A stretch of 64,000 bases of DNA from Clostridium_AM sp900759715 (GTDB taxonomy: Bacteria; Bacillota; Clostridia; Clostridiales; Clostridiaceae), in contig CAAEXF010000135.1 in NCBI GenBank assembly GCA_900759715.1, forward strand, positions 12,008 to 76,007. Reading direction: 5' to 3'. The notes below the pieces were generated by a model that saw only the letters and a list, made by a program, of their open reading frames with translations, did not search any database and was not told where the DNA came from. Every line of letters starts with the position of its first letter. Within the stretch, counting starts at the first letter, position 1. This document shows positions 42,554 through 51,000 of the stretch, piece by piece. Both the position numbers and the translations under genes were made by a program.

Positions 42554-42625
42554 TTAGGTACCTTAAAATATTACTTGACTTGCTCATAAAATCAGTTTAT
42601 ATTATAAATATAGTTAGGTACCTTA
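42554..42625 (+). promoter_or_regulatory. Sigma-A promoter flanked by two TTAGGTACCTTA operators
   Basis: TTGACT (42575-42580), a 17-bp spacer and TATATT (42598-42603) form a good promoter. The near-palindrome TTAGGTACCTTA occurs exactly twice, at 42554-42565 (just upstream of -35) and 42614-42625 (at about +5 to +15). This layout is typical of a MarR protein repressing its own gene. Confidence 0.75.
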
Positions 42626-42647
42626 TTATATTTCAAGGAGGATTCAA

Positions 42648-43223
42648 ATGGACAACAACACTATTGATGAAAAGGATGAAAAAATAATTATTTCATCTGA
42701 TGAATTATTAATTGCATTAAACAAATTTATAAATATGTACCAAAGAAGTTTATATAGAACACGAGCTCATTATACACCTTATCGTGGTCAGGTTCGACTT
42801 TTAAATATTATAGCTCAAAACGATGGATTAAACCAAAAAGAGCTTACTGAAATATTGGATGTCAGAGCAGCAACATTGTCAGAGCTACTAGATAAATTGG
42901 AACGTTCCAATCTTATTAGAAGGACAAAAGATGAAGTGGATAGACGTAAAATGCGTGTATTTTTAACTCCTGATGGTTTAGAGTTTTTAAAAAAATTTGA
43001 AAATCAGAATGATTTTTCAGAACAAGTATTTGAAAGCCTATCCAGTGAAGAAAAATACTCATTTTATAATACAATCAAAAAGCTTTGTACTCATTTTGAA
43101 GCACAGGCGATTCTTGAAGATTATGATTTAAGTGAACCATTACCACCTCATCTGAGAGAACACATTCCACCTCATGAAAGAGATGGGCATCATCCAAAGC
43201 CTCCATTACACCACCACAAATAA
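42648..43223 (+). CDS. MarR family regulator with His-rich C-terminal tail
   Basis: The product has 191 residues. The winged helix occupies about 45-125: RGQVRLLNIIAQNDGLNQKE, the recognition helix in VRAATLSELLDKLERSNLIR, and the wing DEVDRRKMRVFLT. The last 35 residues are Pro/His-rich (EPLPPHLREHIPPHERDGHH, then PKPPLHHHK), about ten histidines, which suggests metal binding. That tail is not part of the usual MarR fold. A pair of identical operators around its promoter implies autorepression. The SLC13/ArsB-like permease downstream has its own start 100 bp later and may be co-regulated. Confidence 0.85.
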   Translation: MDNNTIDEKDEKIIISSDELLIALNKFINMYQRSLYRTRAHYTPYRGQVRLLNIIAQNDGLNQKELTEILDVRAATLSELLDKLERSNLIRRTKDEVDRRKMRVFLTPDGLEFLKKFENQNDFSEQVFESLSSEEKYSFYNTIKKLCTHFEAQAILEDYDLSEPLPPHLREHIPPHERDGHHPKPPLHHHK

Positions 43224-43323
43224 ATTCTTCCGGTGATTCAAATGAATATTTTTGCTTATTTTAATTAGTACTACAAAATATAAATCTTATTTTATATTAA
43301 ATATTAGAGAAGGTGACCCTATT

Positions 43324-44502
43324 ATGAAAGCTGTGTTAAATGTTTTGAATGGATTTAAAGTATTTTTATTAAATAAAAATTGCGAATTTTTGATTGAAAT
43401 ATTAGCAAAAATAAAAACATCCTTAAAAAATGATTGTTTTTTATCCATTTCCTTATCCGCTGCTATTATAACTTCATTTTTTAACAATCCAAATTGGAGA
43501 TATTTGGATTTGAGAGTGATTATTTGCTTGTTTGAATTGATGATTATTGTGAAAGCTTTTGAAGAATATTCCTTGATTAACCACATATCGTTATTGATTT
43601 TGAATCAATGTAAAAACGAAAGAATTTTACTTCAAGTTTTGTGCTTGTTTGCTTTCGTATCAGCCATGTTTTTAACAAATGATGTGGCACTGATGGCAAT
43701 TATTCCAATCTTAATTAATATTTCCAGGAAGTGTAGTTATAATATTATTTTACCCACTATTCTTATAACAATTTCTGCAAATCTTGGAAGCTGTGCAACA
43801 CCAATTGGGAATCCTCAAAATTTATACATTTTTTCTCATTACAAATTAAATGTTGAAAACTTTTTTTCTTATTCATTGCCAATTTGTATTGTAAGTTTGT
43901 TTTTACTAATTTGCATAACCTTCTTTATTAATCCTAAACAAATTTCCTTTATTGTGAATGATATCTCAATACTTAAAAAAAAGAAAATAATCGTGTTTTC
44001 AGTATTATTTGTTTTACTGATACTTAATATTCTTGGTACTATACCTTATTTTATAACCTTGCCTATTTTAATATTGGTGACACTTGCTTTAGATAAAAGT
44101 CTATTTAAAAAACTCGACTACGGATTGCTAATTACTTTTGTTTGTTTTTTCATTTCGGTAGGCAATGTATCTAACATTGCTATAATACGCAATTTTCTAA
44201 CATTTTTAACTCATACACCAGCAAGTATTTATCTGTCTGCATTGCTATTAAGTCAAATCATAAGTAATGTACCAAGCAGTATTTTGCTTGCTCCTTTTGC
44301 ATTCAATTGGCATGCATTATTTTATGGAGTAACTATTGGTGGACTGGGGACTCCTATTGCTTCACTGGCAAGTATTATTTCTTACAAGATGTTGATCCTT
44401 GAATATCCTTATAAAAAGAAAGAATATCTATTGAAGTTTATTTTATTAAACTTTTTTTGTCTATCAATTATAGGATTGATTTTATATATATATATTCAAT
44501 AG
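43324..44502 (+). CDS. SLC13/ArsB-NhaD-like anion permease
   Basis: The product has 392 residues with about 10 hydrophobic segments. FVSAMFLTNDVALMAIIPIL and ISANLGSCATPIGNPQNLYI are the two re-entrant signature regions of the ion-transporter superfamily that includes ArsB, NhaD and dicarboxylate carriers. The second half repeats the pattern (NVPSSILLAPFAF, GTPIASLASIISY). Start 43324 is chosen for its AAGGTGA site. It is shorter than ArsB (about 430). The substrate could be arsenite, sodium or an organic acid. No arsC or arsR is nearby. Confidence 0.8.
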   Translation: MKAVLNVLNGFKVFLLNKNCEFLIEILAKIKTSLKNDCFLSISLSAAIITSFFNNPNWRYLDLRVIICLFELMIIVKAFEEYSLINHISLLILNQCKNERILLQVLCLFAFVSAMFLTNDVALMAIIPILINISRKCSYNIILPTILITISANLGSCATPIGNPQNLYIFSHYKLNVENFFSYSLPICIVSLFLLICITFFINPKQISFIVNDISILKKKKIIVFSVLFVLLILNILGTIPYFITLPILILVTLALDKSLFKKLDYGLLITFVCFFISVGNVSNIAIIRNFLTFLTHTPASIYLSALLLSQIISNVPSSILLAPFAFNWHALFYGVTIGGLGTPIASLASIISYKMLILEYPYKKKEYLLKFILLNFFCLSIIGLILYIYIQ

Positions 44503-44652
44503 CGTGGGTTTTGTCGGAAATGTTGGCGACACCCCAAAAAGTATAGATACAATATATACTATTTCTGAAAGATATTTTTGAAAATAAGTTATAAAATAAT
44601 ATAATTTGTTGAATCATAATTTCATAAATAGAATAGAAAGGTGGTTTACTAC

Positions 44653-44865
44653 ATGGAAGGAAGCTTGATAAAACCTGAGGAATTGGTAGAGGTCCTTGAA
44701 GAAGATGGTGAACTAAGTATCTACAATGGAGCAAAAGAGTTGTTTATTCAAACTGTGGATGACAAAGAGGGATATTCCTATGTAAGCAGTACAAATGAGG
44801 AATTTGGCAGCAGCAGAGAAGCTGTGGAATGGGCAATTAATGAACTCCATAAAAGTATTATGTAA
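44653..44865 (+). CDS. Small acidic hypothetical protein
   Basis: The product has 70 residues. MEGSLIKPEELVEVLEEDGE is followed by the strand KELFIQTVDDKEGYSYVSS and a helical end AVEWAINELHKSIM. It is acidic and soluble, with no family I can name. The start at 44653 has GGTGG 8 bp upstream. A compact terminator follows, so it is a single-gene unit. Confidence 0.6.
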   Translation: MEGSLIKPEELVEVLEEDGELSIYNGAKELFIQTVDDKEGYSYVSSTNEEFGSSREAVEWAINELHKSIM

Positions 44866-44888
44866 AACTTAATTAAAGAGTAAGATCC

Positions 44889-44908
44889 AACAGCCTAACA
44901 GGGCTGTT
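44889..44908 (+). terminator. Terminator of the small hypothetical gene
   Basis: AACAGCC pairs with GGCTGTT around a short loop, followed by TTTTTTT. Confidence 0.85.
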
Positions 44909-44983
44909 TTTTTGTTGGACTTTAACAGCAATGATGCTTTCAGGTTTTGTTCAAATAGGAACACTAGCAGCTAGAAAAAACTC

Positions 44984-45041
44984 TTGACTAATTGAAGTGA
45001 ATGTGTAATAATTAATTTAAAGTTACTTACTAAATGTAAGT
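44984..45041 (+). promoter_or_regulatory. Promoter with ACTTAC/GTAAGT operator
   Basis: TTGACT (44984-44989) and TAATAA (from 45006) form a sigma-A-like promoter with a 16-bp spacer. Just downstream, ACTTAC (45025-45030) and GTAAGT (45036-45041) form a perfect inverted repeat around TAAAT. Its position at the expected transcription start suggests a repressor site for the Cys-rich/DUF1858/dioxygenase group. The regulator is unknown. Confidence 0.45.
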
Positions 45042-45226
45042 TGGTTAAATAATTAATCAAAATAAAAAAAATTAACAAAATAAATTAATTGAACAAGATA
45101 AGTATTTATAAGTTAGTAAAATAAATTCTGAAGAATCTACAATGTTCACAAATACATGTACCTTACATTATGGCTATGGACTACTAAATAACAATAAGCT
45201 AATTAACATATAAAGGGGAGAGTGGG

Positions 45227-45658
45227 ATGGATTATTTAAATAATTTAGAAAACAACTTTAAGGAAATTTGTAATGAATGTCATCATAAAGGATCAGAAAA
45301 ATGTAATTATAGAAAGTGTAATATTGGATTCGCTAATTATGTTGTCAAAAATATCAAAGATAATTCTACTTATTCTATAGCTGATGGAGAAAGCTTAATT
45401 CCAAAAGATGATTTTAAATATTATGATGAAAAAGTAATTGCCAAAGGAGTTGCTAATATATGTAGGCTATGTAAGGAGTGTAATGAAAACCATAATGAAA
45501 ATTGTGTAATAGCTCTGACAAGAAGAACTTTAGAATATACACAACTAAAAGAAAAAATATCATATCCAGGAAATATAATTCTTTACTTAATTAACGTAGC
45601 TGAACAAAAACCAGAGCTTGCAGAGTTAATAAAGCAAGAATATATGAGAATAGGATAA
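45227..45658 (+). CDS. Cysteine-rich hypothetical protein, likely metal-binding
   Basis: The product has 143 residues with two cysteine clusters: ICNECHHKGSEKCNYRKC (about 14-31) and ICRLCKECNENHNENC (about 78-93). Each has four Cys and one or more His, the look of zinc or iron-sulfur knuckles. No recognised family. There is no signal peptide. It has a strong AAGGGGAG site and a long leader with a possible operator. A DUF1858 gene and a LigB-type dioxygenase follow in the same direction, so it may work with them on redox or metal handling. Confidence 0.6.
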   Translation: MDYLNNLENNFKEICNECHHKGSEKCNYRKCNIGFANYVVKNIKDNSTYSIADGESLIPKDDFKYYDEKVIAKGVANICRLCKECNENHNENCVIALTRRTLEYTQLKEKISYPGNIILYLINVAEQKPELAELIKQEYMRIG

Positions 45659-45768
45659 TTTATTACTGGGGTAACATTATGATAAAAGAATTAGAAAAAT
45701 TAATTGGACAATAGGAAAATCGATTTGATATGAATAAAAATTATATTTTATAGAGGAGTGTATGAAGA

Positions 45769-45960
45769 ATGATAGTTAACGGAAAAACATTAATAAAAGA
45801 TATCGTAAAAATGGGACCTAAGGCAGTAGAAATATTAATGAGCTTTGGTATGGGATGTATTGGATGCCCTGCATCTCAAAACGAGAGCATAGAACAAGCA
45901 GCTGCAGTTCACGGAATTAATTTAGAAGACTTACTTCAAAGTTTAAATAGTATTCAATAA
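45769..45960 (+). CDS. DUF1858 domain protein
   Basis: The 63-residue protein is a complete DUF1858 domain: IVNGKTLIKDIVKMGPKAVE, then ILMSFGMGCIGCPASQNESI with its CxxC at about residues 31-34, then the helical QAAAVHGINLEDLLQSL. Such small proteins accompany hybrid-cluster and other iron-sulfur redox enzymes in anaerobes, and the CxxC may bind a metal or cycle thiols. It has an AGAGGAG site. It is 37 bp upstream of the LigB-type gene. Confidence 0.85.
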   Translation: MIVNGKTLIKDIVKMGPKAVEILMSFGMGCIGCPASQNESIEQAAAVHGINLEDLLQSLNSIQ

Positions 45961-45997
45961 GATTGTTTAATAATTTATTATAAAAGGATGTGAGACA

Positions 45998-46759
45998 ATG
46001 ATACCATCAATATTTATTTGTCATGGTGGACCAAACTTAGTATTTGAAAAGAATGATTATACAAAATTCCTAAAAGAATTAGGTAGACGATATACACCTA
46101 AAGGAATAGTAATATTTACTTCTCATTGGGAAAGTGATACTTTAGCTATATCTTTTAGGGACGATACCTATGAAATGATTTATGATTTTGGAGGGTTCCA
46201 AAAGGAGCTTTACTCCTTTAAATATCCGGCTAAAGGATCAATTGAAATTGCTTCAAGCCTTCAAACAAAACTTGAAAGTCACGGGATTACAACAAAAAAA
46301 GATGAAAGTAGAGGATTGGATCACGGTGCATGGGTGGTGTTACATCTGATGTATCCTGAAGCTAATATACCTGTGGTTCAGGTTTCTGTTAATCCCGAAC
46401 TTTCACTTGAAGAGCAGTATAAAATAGGTCAATCAATTCAGGAGCTAGGCAAGGAAGATATATTGGTCATTGGAAGCGGAGCAACTGTACACAATCTTGC
46501 AACAATCGATTGGGAGGCCAATGGTACTAAAGCATGGGCTATGGAATTTGATAACTGGCTTATTGATAAAGTGGAAAAAAAGGACTTGGATTCTTTAATG
46601 GCTTTTGAAAAACTAGCTCCATATGCTAAATTAGCTATACCTAGAAATGAGCATTTAGTTCCTCTATTTATTAACATGGGTAGTGGACAGGTAAATCCCA
46701 AATTATTACATCGTAGTTATGATTATGGAACATTAAGTTATATTTGCTTTGAGTTTTAA
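45998..46759 (+). CDS. LigB/DODA-type extradiol dioxygenase family protein
   Basis: The product has 253 residues. IPSIFICHGGPNLVFEKNDY (metal His near residue 8), IVIFTSHWESDTLAI (second His), RGLDHGAWVVLHLMYPEANI (catalytic His) and VIGSGATVHNLA are the class III extradiol dioxygenase motifs. The family cleaves catechols such as DOPA with Fe(II) and oxygen. In an anaerobe another activity (for instance a decarboxylase-like or redox role) must be considered. Preceded by AAAGGATG. It is the last gene of the three-gene group. Confidence 0.85.
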   Translation: MIPSIFICHGGPNLVFEKNDYTKFLKELGRRYTPKGIVIFTSHWESDTLAISFRDDTYEMIYDFGGFQKELYSFKYPAKGSIEIASSLQTKLESHGITTKKDESRGLDHGAWVVLHLMYPEANIPVVQVSVNPELSLEEQYKIGQSIQELGKEDILVIGSGATVHNLATIDWEANGTKAWAMEFDNWLIDKVEKKDLDSLMAFEKLAPYAKLAIPRNEHLVPLFINMGSGQVNPKLLHRSYDYGTLSYICFEF

Positions 46760-46803
46760 ATATATCTATTTTTTAGGAGTCACAGCTTGTAAAGAACAAT
46801 ATA

Positions 46804-46849
46804 ATAGGGGTGTTTCTCAACTAATTACTTAGTTTTGAAACATCCCTAT
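46804..46849. terminator. Terminator between convergent dioxygenase and DUF975 genes
   Basis: ATAGGGGTGTTTC pairs with GAAACATCCCTAT with one G-U pair, then a TTTTT run. The loop also contains ACTAA/TTAGT. Confidence 0.8.
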
Positions 46850-46895
46850 TTTTGAACATTTATTTTGTTCTGGAGTTATTAGAATTTAACTATCA

Positions 46896-47666
46896 TTAGT
46901 ACATACCATTATCACCATCTGAGGTTTGTTGTGTTAACAATAAATCTTCATAGCTGCACAAGTTATTTTCTAAAGCATCTTTTCTCAATACTAAATATAG
47001 TTCAGCGTTTGTAGCATTCTCATAAGGCATTACAAACAATACGCCTACTAATAGAGCTATTGCACCTAATAGGTACCAACCAATAAATGATAAATCTAAT
47101 ACGAACATATCAAATTTATGTCCTTTAGTCATCTCATTACTTAGAGCAATGGCTTCTTGAGCCCCAATGTTTGGATTGTCTGCAAGAATATATGGTACCA
47201 TTCTATAGGCATAGGACTTAATGATACCAGGTATGATTAATAGTAGAGTCCAAAGGAAAATAAAAACATTTGTTAATAACATTGTCTTTATTATTCCCAT
47301 ATAGTTTTGTTTATTAAATCCAAAACTAAAGCACTTTTTATTATCTCTATATTGAGCGGACTGGACAAAATATTTTCTTCCACCTACTTCTAAGCAATAT
47401 CCAATAAAAATACGAAGAATTAATATTACTATAATTGCAATTAATATAATTAATATAATTGATGTAAATTTCCAGTTTGTAAAGTAATTATTATAGATAT
47501 TTGAATAAACAGAGTCCTCTGAGTTTCTAGAGTGAGAACCACCTCCGCCGCCCCAACCGTTAGTACCTCCTGCCAAGGCAATGACTATACTAACCCAAAA
47601 TGCGCTCCAATAGGTTTTTCTTAAAACCGCTTTAGCTTTGTCTTTTAATTCTTTTCTAGTCCACAT
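46896..47666 (-). CDS. DUF975 family membrane protein
   Basis: The product has 256 residues. It opens MWTRKELKDKAKAVLRKTYW, the conserved cytoplasmic amphipathic helix of DUF975. About five or six membrane segments follow, with SYAYRMVPYILADNPNIGAQ and EAIALSNEMTKGHKFDMFVL as the conserved loop between the last helices. A glycine-rich loop (GGTNGWGGGGGS) lies after the first segment. The function of the family is unknown. It is a single gene with AGGAGAG upstream. Confidence 0.85.
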   Translation of the reverse strand: MWTRKELKDKAKAVLRKTYWSAFWVSIVIALAGGTNGWGGGGGSHSRNSEDSVYSNIYNNYFTNWKFTSIILIILIAIIVILILRIFIGYCLEVGGRKYFVQSAQYRDNKKCFSFGFNKQNYMGIIKTMLLTNVFIFLWTLLLIIPGIIKSYAYRMVPYILADNPNIGAQEAIALSNEMTKGHKFDMFVLDLSFIGWYLLGAIALLVGVLFVMPYENATNAELYLVLRKDALENNLCSYEDLLLTQQTSDGDNGMY

Positions 47667-48078
47667 ATGTATCTCTCCTAATTTAAATTATTAATTTATT
47701 TACTTTTGTAAAACTCACAATGTATAAAAAGTAATGCGTTAAGTTATTGCTATGAATATATAATAAGTTATTTTATACCACATATCAAGTTAATCAAATA
47801 GACATATTTATCTATATTGACTGATTTTATCTTCCGGGTACACATAATCTCTATATTGCATGCAATTACTTATTTTTTCTCATGATTTCAAAATTAGGAT
47901 TATGGAAAAAATTGAAACAAATCCAGGCATGTCTACTTTTAAAGAAACTAATGGGAAGTACATTAGAATTGAGGATTATGATTTTACGGGAACAGTGGAT
48001 TTAAGTGTTGAATAACTAGACTGTTTATATTTTCTAAAGTTGTATATATGAAAAGGAGAATTTGTAGAAGCTTCTTTA
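47667..48078. other. Intergenic region with a possible gene remnant
   Basis: No full gene is seen. A plus-strand frame at 47860-48015 reads METNPGMSTF-like sequence (KIETNPGMSTFKETNGKYIR, then IEDYDFTGTVDLSVE) with a weak start context. It could be the C-terminal scrap of a lost gene. The rest is AT-rich. Confidence 0.3.
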
Positions 48079-48107
48079 ACCAGGTGAACCTTTGAGGTCC
48101 ACCTGGT
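48079..48107. terminator. GC-rich hairpin before the cupin gene end
   Basis: ACCAGGTGAACC pairs with GGTCCACCTGGT with one mismatch around TTTGA. It lies downstream of the minus-strand cupin gene. Confidence 0.55.
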
Positions 48108-48162
48108 GACACTAGAGTTGCCTCGGAATTGGAGAAATTTCATTTTCTAGTTCCTTTTAATA

Positions 48163-48801
48163 TTAGCGGCTGTGTTCCTTTTCAGCAGCTTCCGCATCTG
48201 CTTTAGTTTTATGAACTGTACCACTTGGATGCTGAGGTGGTGCATAAATAGAATAGAGTTTAAGTGGTTTACGACCTGTATTGATTATATTGTGCCATGT
48301 GCCAGCAGGTATCATGATTGCAAAGTCATCAGAGACTTTCCTTTGAAAGTTTAGTCTATCTTTTCTATCGCCCATTTTAACAATTCCTTGGCCTTCCTCA
48401 ACACGTAAGAATTGATCAACCTTTGGATGGATTTCTAATCCTATACTTTCTCCGGGATTAATGCTCATCAAGGTAACCTGCAAATGTTTTCCTGTCCAGA
48501 GAGCTGAACGAAAGGCATCGTTCTGCTTAGTAACCTGATTAATGTTAACTACAAAAGGTTCTGGGCCATAATCCTTCAATTCAACTGGATCAGCTCTCCT
48601 ATCTGAATATGAAGAATCACATCTGGAAGCATACTCTATTTCATCAGTAAAAGGAACAGAGTTATCGCTAAATTGTTCGAAAAAATCCGGGTTATCCATT
48701 GGCTCGCTAAAATAGTAAGGACAAGGATAGGCTCTATACATATTGTCTAAGTTAAACATTGGTGTGTTAATGAAATATGGACATGGATACATATTATACA
48801 T
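48163..48801 (-). CDS. Cupin protein with N-terminal YPCPY repeats
   Basis: The product has 212 residues. Two imperfect repeats, MYPCPYFINTPMFNLDNMY and YPCPYYFSEPMDNPDF, occupy the first 42 residues. A cupin barrel fills about 75-190: MSINPGESIGLEIHPKVDQF, LRVEEGQGIVKMG, and MIPAGTWHNIINTGRKPLKL. The His, Glu and second His of the metal site are seen. The Tyr/Pro/Cys-rich N-terminus resembles those of clostridial spore-surface proteins and could cross-link. The enzymatic activity is unknown. A PxPSGTVHKTKADAEAAEK-type basic tail ends the protein. Confidence 0.8.
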   Translation of the reverse strand: MYNMYPCPYFINTPMFNLDNMYRAYPCPYYFSEPMDNPDFFEQFSDNSVPFTDEIEYASRCDSSYSDRRADPVELKDYGPEPFVVNINQVTKQNDAFRSALWTGKHLQVTLMSINPGESIGLEIHPKVDQFLRVEEGQGIVKMGDRKDRLNFQRKVSDDFAIMIPAGTWHNIINTGRKPLKLYSIYAPPQHPSGTVHKTKADAEAAEKEHSR

Positions 48802-48937
48802 CCTTTCACAGTCTTACAACACTATAATATGCTTTATGTTTAGAAAATGTTCGTTAACTCACATAGGTGTTACGCTTGGCTAAGAACATATTTATAACTA
48901 CTAAATACAACTGTTACAAAAGAGAATGAAAAACTAT

Positions 48938-48983
48938 AGCCTCAGACTGGCTTTCTCTTAAAAGGAGAAAGCGGTCTGAGGCT
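48938..48983. terminator. Terminator between the cupin and LysM genes
   Basis: AGCCTCAGAC pairs with GTCTGAGGCT and an inner stem CTTTCTC/GAGAAAG extends it. It ends transcription of the LysM gene on the minus strand (8 bp past its stop). Confidence 0.8.
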
Positions 48984-48990
48984 TTATTCA

Positions 48991-50391
48991 CTATCTTGTA
49001 GGCGACCAATCAAGGCTATAAAAGATGAAACCACTTAATAGATTAATTGGAACTAACTTTATTATATCTATACTCCAAACTTCAACAGGACGGTATTCAT
49101 CTCTGCATCCCGATAAGTAAGCGATCTTTCTACTGTCAGGGGACCAGGTTACAGGTGTAGAGTAACAGCTAGAAATCGCTGCGGTAGAGTCGCCTTCACC
49201 TCTTACACCAGACGATCTAATTAATGAGTAATACTTGCCGTTTATAAATTGGGTTGAACTATAAGCTATTTTAGTTGAATCTGGAGACCAAGTTGGATAG
49301 TAATTTTTTGCTTCAGGGCCACCGGGAATTTTATATGTGCTCCCTGTAGAAAGCTCCAATGTATAAATTTCCGATATACTAGCACCAGGTGTAGTATATA
49401 AAACAAATTTACCATTTGGAGATAGTCTTACGTTGTTTAAAGGCCAATTAGCGTTATTTGTGATTTGTATTTCATTAGTTCCATCTAAATTATTTCTGTA
49501 GAGCTGACTAATATTTGATTTGTCCTTTGCCTCATATAAAAGTTCAGTACCATTTGGGAACCACTGAACGTATGAGGTTCCTGCTCGATTGATTGTTTTG
49601 AATGTATTGTTTAAAACGTCATAGATTCTAATGATTTTATTATCAGAGTAAACGATTCTTCTACTATCTGGAGCCCAATCAATAAACCCTGGAGCAGTGA
49701 TCTGATCAATTTTCGAAACTTTCATTGTTGTAAAGTTTATAATAGAGATAATGCCAGAGTTTCCTATATATGCAATCTGAGTCTGATCTGGAGACCAAAA
49801 TATCCGTGATGTTTCACCATCTTCATCTATAGGTATAGTGCTTAATTTACCGGTATTTGGTTCATACAATCCTAAGTAAGATTTAATATCGTCATTTAAT
49901 ATTACAGCCAATCTTCCGGTACCACCAGGCGGTGGATATGGAATTGCAATACTCATACCAGATACTATAGTGGAGGTAAGACCAGGATTTGCTTTTATTA
50001 TAAGATCAGGCCTTAGTTGTCCGTTAAGTATAACATTATATTTTGATGCAATTTTATAAAGTGTGTCGCCTGGTCTAACAATATAGTAGGGTACGCCTTG
50101 AGGAATAATCAGAATTTGTCCAGGTACTATGGTATATGGGGGAGCAATTCCATTTGCTTCTATGATTATGTGGGCAGGCACACCGTAAATTTGTGATATA
50201 AAGAAAATAGATTCACCAGGTTTTACAACATAAGTAGTTACACCAGGAGGCATTGATAACTGCTGCCCTATATAGATCGTATAGGGTGCTGCAAGATTGT
50301 TTGAATTTATAAGAGAAATGAGTGGAATATTAAAGCGTCTAGCTATACTATTAAGTGTGTCACCTGAACGAACGGTGTAAAATATTTGCAT
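48991..50391 (-). CDS. Triple LysM protein with TolB-like beta-propeller
   Basis: The product has 466 residues. Three LysM domains lie at about 3-46 (YTVRSGDTLNSIARRFNIPL), 51-94 (YVVKPGESIFFISQIYGVPA) and 101-152 (YIVRPGDTLYKIASKYNVIL). They bind peptidoglycan or chitin-like glycans. Residues about 165-466 are PD40/TolB repeats with WSPDQTQIAY, WAPDSRRIVY, LSPNGKFVLY and WSPDSTKIAY. No signal peptide is seen. Spore-associated LysM proteins often lack one. The start at 50391 has TTGGAGA upstream. Confidence 0.85.
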   Translation of the reverse strand: MQIFYTVRSGDTLNSIARRFNIPLISLINSNNLAAPYTIYIGQQLSMPPGVTTYVVKPGESIFFISQIYGVPAHIIIEANGIAPPYTIVPGQILIIPQGVPYYIVRPGDTLYKIASKYNVILNGQLRPDLIIKANPGLTSTIVSGMSIAIPYPPPGGTGRLAVILNDDIKSYLGLYEPNTGKLSTIPIDEDGETSRIFWSPDQTQIAYIGNSGIISIINFTTMKVSKIDQITAPGFIDWAPDSRRIVYSDNKIIRIYDVLNNTFKTINRAGTSYVQWFPNGTELLYEAKDKSNISQLYRNNLDGTNEIQITNNANWPLNNVRLSPNGKFVLYTTPGASISEIYTLELSTGSTYKIPGGPEAKNYYPTWSPDSTKIAYSSTQFINGKYYSLIRSSGVRGEGDSTAAISSCYSTPVTWSPDSRKIAYLSGCRDEYRPVEVWSIDIIKLVPINLLSGFIFYSLDWSPTR

Positions 50392-50592
50392 AGGATTCTC
50401 CAAAAACAATTAATATTGACTATATAATATGATTTTAAAAAAAATTGGTGAATTTAAAGAACTTCATATTCTTTTTAACCTAATGTGCGGAATTCTCCCC
50501 TCCTCTATAGGGGGAGATGGATAGCACTTGCCGATAGGCAATAAGTACGATAATCGATATTCAGTTACATATGCTGAAAGGTAGTGTTATCA

Positions 50593-50979
50593 ATGAAATT
50601 AGACAATAATAATTATTCAGTATTCTTGCTAAACTATCATTTGGTATTAGTTATTAAGTATAGACGAAAAGTTATAGATAATAAAATGCCGAATAGATTA
50701 AAGGATATATTTGAGTATATATGTCCAAAATATAATATAACTTTAGAAGAATGGAATCATGATTTAGGTCATGTACATTTACTCTTTAGAGGCTATCCAA
50801 ATACTGATATATCAAAATTTATTAATGCTTACAAAAGTGCTAGTAGTAGACTTATAAAGAAGGAATTTTCTCAAATAAGAAAACAGCTATGGAAGGAATG
50901 TTTTTGGTCAAGAAGTTATTGTCTTATAACAACTGACGGTGCTCCCATAGATGTAGTTAGAAAATATATTGAAAATTAA
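50593..50979 (+). CDS. tnpA: IS200-type Y1 transposase TnpA
   Basis: This 128-residue HUH single-strand transposase binds hairpins at the IS ends and cuts with a tyrosine. The HUH motif is in HDLGHVHLLFRG (HVH). The usual preceding Asp is Gly here (GHVHLL instead of DHVHLL). The catalytic Tyr is in VVRKYIEN near the C-terminus. The length is near the usual 130-155. The first ATG (50593) has AAAGG 11 bp upstream, with a possible GTG three codons earlier. It precedes tnpB by 21 bp. Confidence 0.9.
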   Translation: MKLDNNNYSVFLLNYHLVLVIKYRRKVIDNKMPNRLKDIFEYICPKYNITLEEWNHDLGHVHLLFRGYPNTDISKFINAYKSASSRLIKKEFSQIRKQLWKECFWSRSYCLITTDGAPIDVVRKYIEN

Positions 50980-51000
50980 GGGATGAAATGAGGTGATATT

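Noticed and set aside
46896..47666. Type IV secretion or phage holin role for the membrane protein
   Set aside because: The N-terminal helix and loops match DUF975, and no phage genes are adjacent.
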